Source: Paraneptunicella sp964228975 (GTDB lineage Bacteria > Pseudomonadota > Gammaproteobacteria > Enterobacterales > Alteromonadaceae). From it: DNA of 10,762 nt. Below, piece by piece: positions 7,865 through 10,762 of the stretch. Under the pieces are notes generated by a model. It saw only the letters and a program-made list of their open reading frames with translations, was not told where the DNA came from and did not search any database. A program made the translations under genes and the position numbers. Numbering within the stretch: the stretch's first letter is position 1; the number at the start of each line of letters is the position of its first letter. The stretch spans positions 1 through 10,762 of the forward strand of contig CAXRCC010000285.1 of the NCBI GenBank assembly GCA_964228975.1, given 5' to 3'.

Positions 7865-8413
7865 CTATCGGCTCCACTTAATCGAACAACCCATACTCGG
7901 CGTTTGCTTTTGTGGTCCTTGCCCTGTTTCCGCAATTTGGTTCATGGCATTCACCAATTCTTTGGTGCGATTAGCCGGTGAGCCCATGCGTGCATCGTCT
8001 AAACGACCACGATATTGCAACTCGCCGTCTTTGTTAAAGCCAAAGAAATCAGGCGTACATACCGCACCGAATTCTCTGCCCACTTTCTGATTTTCATCCA
8101 CTAAATACGGGAAGCTAAAATCAAAATGGGCGCTGAATTTCTTCATGAAACTCGGGCCATCTTCCGGCACCATATGGTAATCATTAGACATCACCGCCAG
8201 CACGTTAATACCATTAGCTTGTAGCTCACGAACATCTTTCGAAAAGCGCTCGCCAATAGCGTGAACATAGGGGCAATGATTACAAATAAACGCAACCAAT
8301 AAGCCTTTTTCACCGAGTTGCTCTGTGAAGTTATACGCTTTGCCATCGGGATCTTTTAATGTGAAATCCGGTGCTTTCCAACCAAAATCGCAAACAGGTG
8401 TATCAAGTAACAC
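7865..8413 (-). CDS. Thioredoxin-family peroxiredoxin-like protein (AhpC/TSA superfamily)
   Basis: Small cytoplasmic thiol protein of 182 residues with no signal peptide. The thioredoxin fold is marked by APDFTLKDPDG (14-24), the active-site CNHC at 44-47 in AFICNHCPYV, and the cis-proline loop VCTPD (P121). The C-terminal motif PSMGCSIKW (Cys176) is, as I recall, typical of the peroxiredoxin-like group 1 family. Such proteins are thought to reduce peroxides or disulfides, but the substrate is not established by sequence. The GTG start at 8413 is supported by AAGGAG (8421-8426) 7 nt upstream. It lies 21 nt downstream of the SDR stop, so the two are almost certainly one operon, closed by the terminator at 7821-7855. 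Cys8 and Cys119 are additional thiols. Confidence 0.88.
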   Translation of the reverse strand: MLLDTPVCDFGWKAPDFTLKDPDGKAYNFTEQLGEKGLLVAFICNHCPYVHAIGERFSKDVRELQANGINVLAVMSNDYHMVPEDGPSFMKKFSAHFDFSFPYLVDENQKVGREFGAVCTPDFFGFNKDGELQYRGRLDDARMGSPANRTKELVNAMNQIAETGQGPQKQTPSMGCSIKWSR

Positions 8414-8434
8414 GGTACTTCTCCTTCCTCAATA

Positions 8435-9169
8435 TTAGTGACTAATCTCTAATGCTTCTGCTGCAAATGGCATATAGCTTGCGGCAATTTCTTGAGACAT
8501 TGGGTCTGGGAATACGAAGAAATCCCCTTCTTTTAATGCTTTGTGCAAGCTATCCCATACCACGCTTGGAAGGGGCGCGCCTTCACTCACACCCGCGGTA
8601 TCTGCCATATCAGTTTTAATTGGACCTGCAATCACACTCACAACTTGCGTGCCTTGTTCTGCCCACTCATGATGCAGAGCTTGCGTAATCGCAAAAGAAG
8701 CTGCCTTTGAAGCAGAATAACCCGTGAACTGAGGGAAGGTTTTCATGGAAACAATAGAATTGAGCTGAACAAATGCACCGCCACCGTTCGCTTTTAGAAT
8801 GTCACCAAACGCACTGGCTAAAGCAGAAACCGGGTAAACGTTTCGCTCCATGTGATACTGCAAGCCTTCAACTGCATCATCACCACTGGCTGAGGAAAGT
8901 TGCAGCGCGCCAGCATTGGACACAACGAAATTTACGTCTTTGGCTTGAGCTACCGCCGCTGTTAAGGTTTCACTGCGCGTTAAGTCGTATTCAAGTGGCA
9001 CAATGCGCTCGCCATATTGCTCAACCAATTCGTTAACAGAATCGACGTTGCGAACAGCGGTATAGATTTTTTGTGCGCCGGCATTGAGTAGGCCTTCAGT
9101 AATTGCTCTGCCAAGGCCACGGTTTGCGCCTGTTACAAAGGCGATGGTGTTTTCTATATTGATGGTCAT
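8435..9169 (-). CDS. Short-chain dehydrogenase/reductase (SDR), classical type
   Basis: NAD(P)-dependent oxidoreductase of 244 residues with a Rossmann fold. From ATG 9169: cofactor motif TGANRGLG at 13-20, Asp62 in YDLT, SNAGA with NAG at 85-87, Asn110, Ser138, and YSASK with Tyr151 and Lys155. The Asn-Ser-Tyr-Lys catalytic tetrad is complete. Arg40 after the second beta-strand (TAVR) hints at NADPH preference, which is inference. The substrate is unknown; SDRs next to TetR regulators often act on reactive carbonyls or xenobiotics. The ATG at 9169 fits the family N-terminus; an in-frame GTG at 9178 is possible and would add three residues. It is the first gene of a likely pair with the peroxiredoxin-like gene. 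It could also be read from the AhpD-like gene 207 bp upstream, since the signals between them are weak. Confidence 0.9.
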   Translation of the reverse strand: MTINIENTIAFVTGANRGLGRAITEGLLNAGAQKIYTAVRNVDSVNELVEQYGERIVPLEYDLTRSETLTAAVAQAKDVNFVVSNAGALQLSSASGDDAVEGLQYHMERNVYPVSALASAFGDILKANGGGAFVQLNSIVSMKTFPQFTGYSASKAASFAITQALHHEWAEQGTQVVSVIAGPIKTDMADTAGVSEGAPLPSVVWDSLHKALKEGDFFVFPDPMSQEIAASYMPFAAEALEISH

Positions 9170-9376
9170 AAGGTTCACTTAAAATTGAGATGTGCCGCTC
9201 CGATAAAACGCAAACTCAATAACATTTAACGAAGCAACACAGGGGACAACGCGGTGATTTGGACGAGAGACGACTCAAACCGCGAGTGAACAACCCAATC
9301 CAATATCGACATTAAGAAGCCGGCTCCGAGTTACGAGGTCCCGAAACCAGCTTCATGGGCAAAACGTTTTGGATGC
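9170..9376. other. 207-bp gap with weak secondary structure
   Basis: No open reading frame of note. On the minus strand the gap must hold the end of the AhpD-like transcript and perhaps a promoter for the SDR gene, but no clear -35/-10 pair is seen. CGCGGT (9250-9255) and ACCGCG (9279-9284) form a second 6-bp stem besides the candidate at 9316-9354, and AAAACGTTTT (9361-9370) is a 10-bp palindrome. The TTTGTACC half-site found upstream of the AhpD-like gene is absent here. Confidence 0.4.
9316..9354 (-). terminator. Candidate terminator of the AhpD-like gene
   Basis: On the minus strand, GAAGCTGG (9354-9347) pairs with CCGGCTTC (9323-9316), 8 bp with one G-U pair, around a 23-nt loop, followed by TTAAT. 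It lies about 22 nt after the stop codon at 9377. The large loop and short T-tract make termination partial at best. Confidence 0.35.
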
Positions 9377-9931
9377 TTAGTCTTCTGGAGACCAAACGTT
9401 AGGAGCAAATGCAGCGTCTAGTTCTGTTTCTGCCACGTGGTTTGTGTAGTTTGAAAGCAGCTTCACGCTTGTACCTAGAATCACTTCTAGCACCGTTTCT
9501 TGCGTGTAACCCGCTTCTAAGAAAGCACTCACTTGTGCATCGGTTGGCCAGCCTCGGCTGTCGTTAATCACCGTTGCAAACGTGCGAAGCGCTTCTAATT
9601 TAGGGTCGGCGAATGGCGTGTTGTCACGAAGTGCCTTGATAACGTCGTTCGGCACGCCAGCGCCTTGAGAAATTGATGTGTGTGCTGCCATGCAGTAAAG
9701 GCAGCCATTTAGGCGGTTATTTGTCATTAGCACCACCTGGCGCTCGGTTTCAGACAAAGTACCTTTGTTGAAGATACCTGCAAGCGTCATGTAGCCTTCA
9801 AGCAAAACAGGAGATTCTGCCATTTTTCCAAGTAGGTTCGGAACAAAGCTGTAAGTGTCTTTCGCGCCTTGTAAGAAAGGCTTTGCGGCTTCTGGTGCAG
9901 AATCAATAGTATGCGTAGTAAATTTGCTCAC
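9377..9931 (-). CDS. AhpD-like carboxymuconolactone decarboxylase-family protein
   Basis: A 184-residue, mostly helical cytoplasmic protein of the CMD/AhpD superfamily. The redox motif is NGCLYCMAAHT, with Cys77, Cys80 and His84 in the CxxC...H arrangement of AhpD-type proteins. This favours a thiol-disulfide or peroxidase-related role over true muconolactone decarboxylation. TLSETERQVVLM just before the motif is also typical of the family. The GTG start at 9931 is chosen because GGAG (9939-9942) is 7 nt upstream and the product then begins MSKFTTHTIDSAPEAAKPF. A longer in-frame version from 10012 would begin inside the -35 box of the predicted promoter. The gene lies downstream of tetR on the same strand, has its own promoter, and its control region carries two operator-like palindromes, so repression by that TetR protein is likely. 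The substrate is not identifiable. Confidence 0.88.
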   Translation of the reverse strand: MSKFTTHTIDSAPEAAKPFLQGAKDTYSFVPNLLGKMAESPVLLEGYMTLAGIFNKGTLSETERQVVLMTNNRLNGCLYCMAAHTSISQGAGVPNDVIKALRDNTPFADPKLEALRTFATVINDSRGWPTDAQVSAFLEAGYTQETVLEVILGTSVKLLSNYTNHVAETELDAAFAPNVWSPED

Positions 9932-9938
9932 AAATAAT

Positions 9939-9942
9939 CTCC
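9939..9942 (-). promoter_or_regulatory. Ribosome binding site deciding the AhpD-like start
   Basis: GGAG on the minus strand, 7 nt before the GTG at 9931. No comparable site precedes the longer in-frame start at 10012. Confidence 0.7.
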
Positions 9943-9962
9943 AATAATTAAACGTGCGATAC

Positions 9963-9983
9963 TTTGTACCGATGAGTACAAAC
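9963..9983. promoter_or_regulatory. Operator-like palindrome 1 (promoter-proximal)
   Basis: TTTGTAC (9963-9969) and GTACAAA (9976-9982) are a perfect 7-bp inverted repeat with a 6-nt spacer. It abuts the predicted -10 box and covers the expected transcription start of the AhpD-like gene, the position of a classical repressor site. The size and symmetry fit a TetR-family dimer; the adjacent TetR gene is the natural candidate. Confidence 0.65.
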
Positions 9984-10012
9984 AAGGTAGTTTGTTTGTA
10001 CCGTCTAGTCAA
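9984..10012 (-). promoter_or_regulatory. Predicted sigma70 promoter of the AhpD-like gene
   Basis: On the minus strand, the -35 TTGACT (10012-10007, 5 of 6 consensus) and -10 TACCTT (9989-9984, 3 of 6) are 17 bp apart. Transcription should begin near 9977, giving a leader of about 45 nt to the GTG. The weak -10 and overlapping palindromes suggest a tightly controlled promoter. Confidence 0.6.
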
Positions 10013-10015
10013 AAC
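9995..10015. promoter_or_regulatory. Operator-like element 2 over the -35 box
   Basis: A direct copy of palindrome 1, matching it at 16 of 21 positions: TTTGTACCG is identical, then AGT and AAAC are shared. Its right arm GTCAAAA is degenerate relative to GTACAAA, so symmetry is imperfect. It covers the -35 box. The 32-bp offset from element 1 is about three helical turns, placing both on the same DNA face. An alternative reading pairs GTACAAACAA (9976-9985) with TTGTTTGTAC (9992-10001) as one 10-bp inverted repeat. Confidence 0.55.
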
Positions 10016-10126
10016 TTTTTTAAATGCCTTTTTAAAATGGATTATTCTTTTGGCTTATAAGCGATGAATTTGTATGAATGGTTTTATCGGCAATGAGGGT
10101 AAAAACAAAAGTGAAAAAGACGCACG

Positions 10127-10708
10127 TTACTGAATCATTCGAAGCGCTTGAGCTTTAATGGACTCTAAACTCGTTTTATCGAATACGCCGCGCGCAAGCA
10201 CACGAAGGCCAATAAGCAGGGTTAACAACCCCTTAGCATCACGTTTAGGATCCACGCTGGTCGGAATTTCATTACGGGCAATGCCTAAAGCCAGTTGCTG
10301 CTCAAAAAACGTTTCTGTGCCTTTCAGCCCTTTTTTTACCGCTTCTTGGATATCTTCATCGTGATTGGGTAAATCCAGTGCGGTATTTACTAAGAAGCAG
10401 CCTTTTTTCTTTACGTCCGTTAAACTTTGCTCAATAAGCATGCTGAACAGCTGATCGATGGCAAGCACGGGGTTATCTAACGCTGAAAACGCGGCAAGGG
10501 CATCGCGTCGCTGCTCTCGTTCATACTTCAACAAACTTGCAGTGAACAGCTTCTTTTTGCTGCCAAACGCATTATAAAAACTGCCTTTATTAACGCCAGT
10601 GGCTTTAATCAAATCGGCAAGAGAGGCAGATTCAAAACCTTTTTCCCAAAACACTTCTGTGGCACGGTCGATGGCAACATCAACGTCGAATGTTTTTTCC
10701 CAAGGCAT
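10127..10708 (-). CDS. TetR/AcrR-family transcriptional repressor
   Basis: DNA-binding repressor of 193 residues, the usual TetR length. The N-terminal helix-turn-helix spans about residues 10-57, with the recognition region SLADLIKATGVNKGSFYNAFGSKKKLF. The opening MPWEKTFDVDVAIDRATEVFWEKGF is typical of a proteobacterial subgroup often found beside oxidoreductases. The C-terminal ligand domain contains a single cysteine, Cys104 in KKGCFLVNTALDLP. In the related NemR, a cysteine near this place senses electrophiles and hypochlorous acid, so a thiol-sensing role is plausible but inferred. The ATG at 10708 opens the conserved N-terminus; its upstream region has no strong ribosome site. Its targets are probably the palindromes in front of the AhpD-like gene, 114-164 bp downstream of its stop. 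No clear terminator separates them, so some read-through may occur. Confidence 0.92.
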   Translation of the reverse strand: MPWEKTFDVDVAIDRATEVFWEKGFESASLADLIKATGVNKGSFYNAFGSKKKLFTASLLKYEREQRRDALAAFSALDNPVLAIDQLFSMLIEQSLTDVKKKGCFLVNTALDLPNHDEDIQEAVKKGLKGTETFFEQQLALGIARNEIPTSVDPKRDAKGLLTLLIGLRVLARGVFDKTSLESIKAQALRMIQ

Positions 10709-10755
10709 AGGCGGGCGGTCTCTAACGGGCTGTAATGGTGTTCATACTAACGCGC

Positions 10756-10762
10756 TTGTACC
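10756..10762. promoter_or_regulatory. Possible truncated operator half-site upstream of tetR
   Basis: TTGTACC, the last seven bases of the window, repeats the core of the two operator elements near 9963-10015. It lies 48 bp upstream of the tetR start, where an autoregulatory site would be expected. Only one arm is inside the window, so this is tentative. Confidence 0.3.

Noticed and set aside
7696..7935. Minus-strand frame of 79 codons overlapping the end of the peroxiredoxin-like gene
   Set aside because: It runs through the strong terminator hairpin and the chemoreceptor promoter region and has no ribosome site or recognisable protein features.
8434..8446. ATTAGT-G-ACTAAT inverted repeat at the SDR stop codon
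   Set aside because: The stem is only 6 bp with a one-base centre, A/T-rich and mostly within coding sequence. It is probably chance.
9932..10012. 27-residue N-terminal extension of the AhpD-like protein
   Set aside because: The start would fall in the -35 box and the extension crosses both operator elements. GGAG before the GTG at 9931 and family resemblance support the shorter form.
10053..10062. GCTTATAAGC palindrome between tetR and the AhpD-like gene
   Set aside because: It is 10 bp with no loop and no T-tract at a useful position, away from the predicted promoter. I see no function for it.

Overview
The window looks like chromosomal DNA of a free-living Gram-negative gammaproteobacterium. 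Mid-range GC, a YbbA/YbbP-type ABC system, a close relative of E. coli Dcp made as an outer-membrane lipoprotein, and a chemotaxis receptor would all fit a marine Alteromonadales-like organism. That placement is inference from protein resemblance only. All eight genes belong to recognisable families or architectures. I see no tRNA, rRNA, CRISPR array, insertion sequence or phage gene.

Left part (1-4810): a YbbA-like ATPase and a YbbP-like permease form a translationally coupled pair on the minus strand (7-bp overlap); the permease runs off the left edge. Divergent from them, across a 299-bp gap with a good sigma70 promoter, lies a lipoprotein form of peptidyl-dipeptidase Dcp. The ATPase carries an unusual run of four degenerate pentapeptide repeats between Walker A and the Q-loop.

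Middle (4811-7864): a GTG-started protein with three predicted membrane helices and ankyrin-like repeats follows dcp on the plus strand. It converges on a minus-strand methyl-accepting chemotaxis protein with a periplasmic sensor domain, HAMP and a complete signalling hairpin.

Right part (7821-10762), all on the minus strand, in transcription order: a TetR-family repressor with a single cysteine in its ligand domain; an AhpD-like carboxymuconolactone decarboxylase-family protein with CxxC; a short-chain dehydrogenase/reductase; and a thioredoxin-fold peroxiredoxin-like protein with CxxC, ending in a strong hairpin terminator. The AhpD-like gene has a well-formed promoter (TTGACT-17-TACCTT) overlapped by two related palindromic operator-like elements 32 bp apart. 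The same half-site, TTGTACC, recurs at the extreme right edge, upstream of tetR. The most economical model is a small thiol- or electrophile-responsive regulon under the TetR protein. The regulator's ligand and the enzymes' substrates cannot be read from the sequence.

No stretch over 300 bases lacks a gene. The longest gaps are 2334-2632 (dcp promoter), 7626-7864 (terminator and chemoreceptor promoter), 9170-9376 (weak hairpins) and 9932-10126 (operators and promoter).
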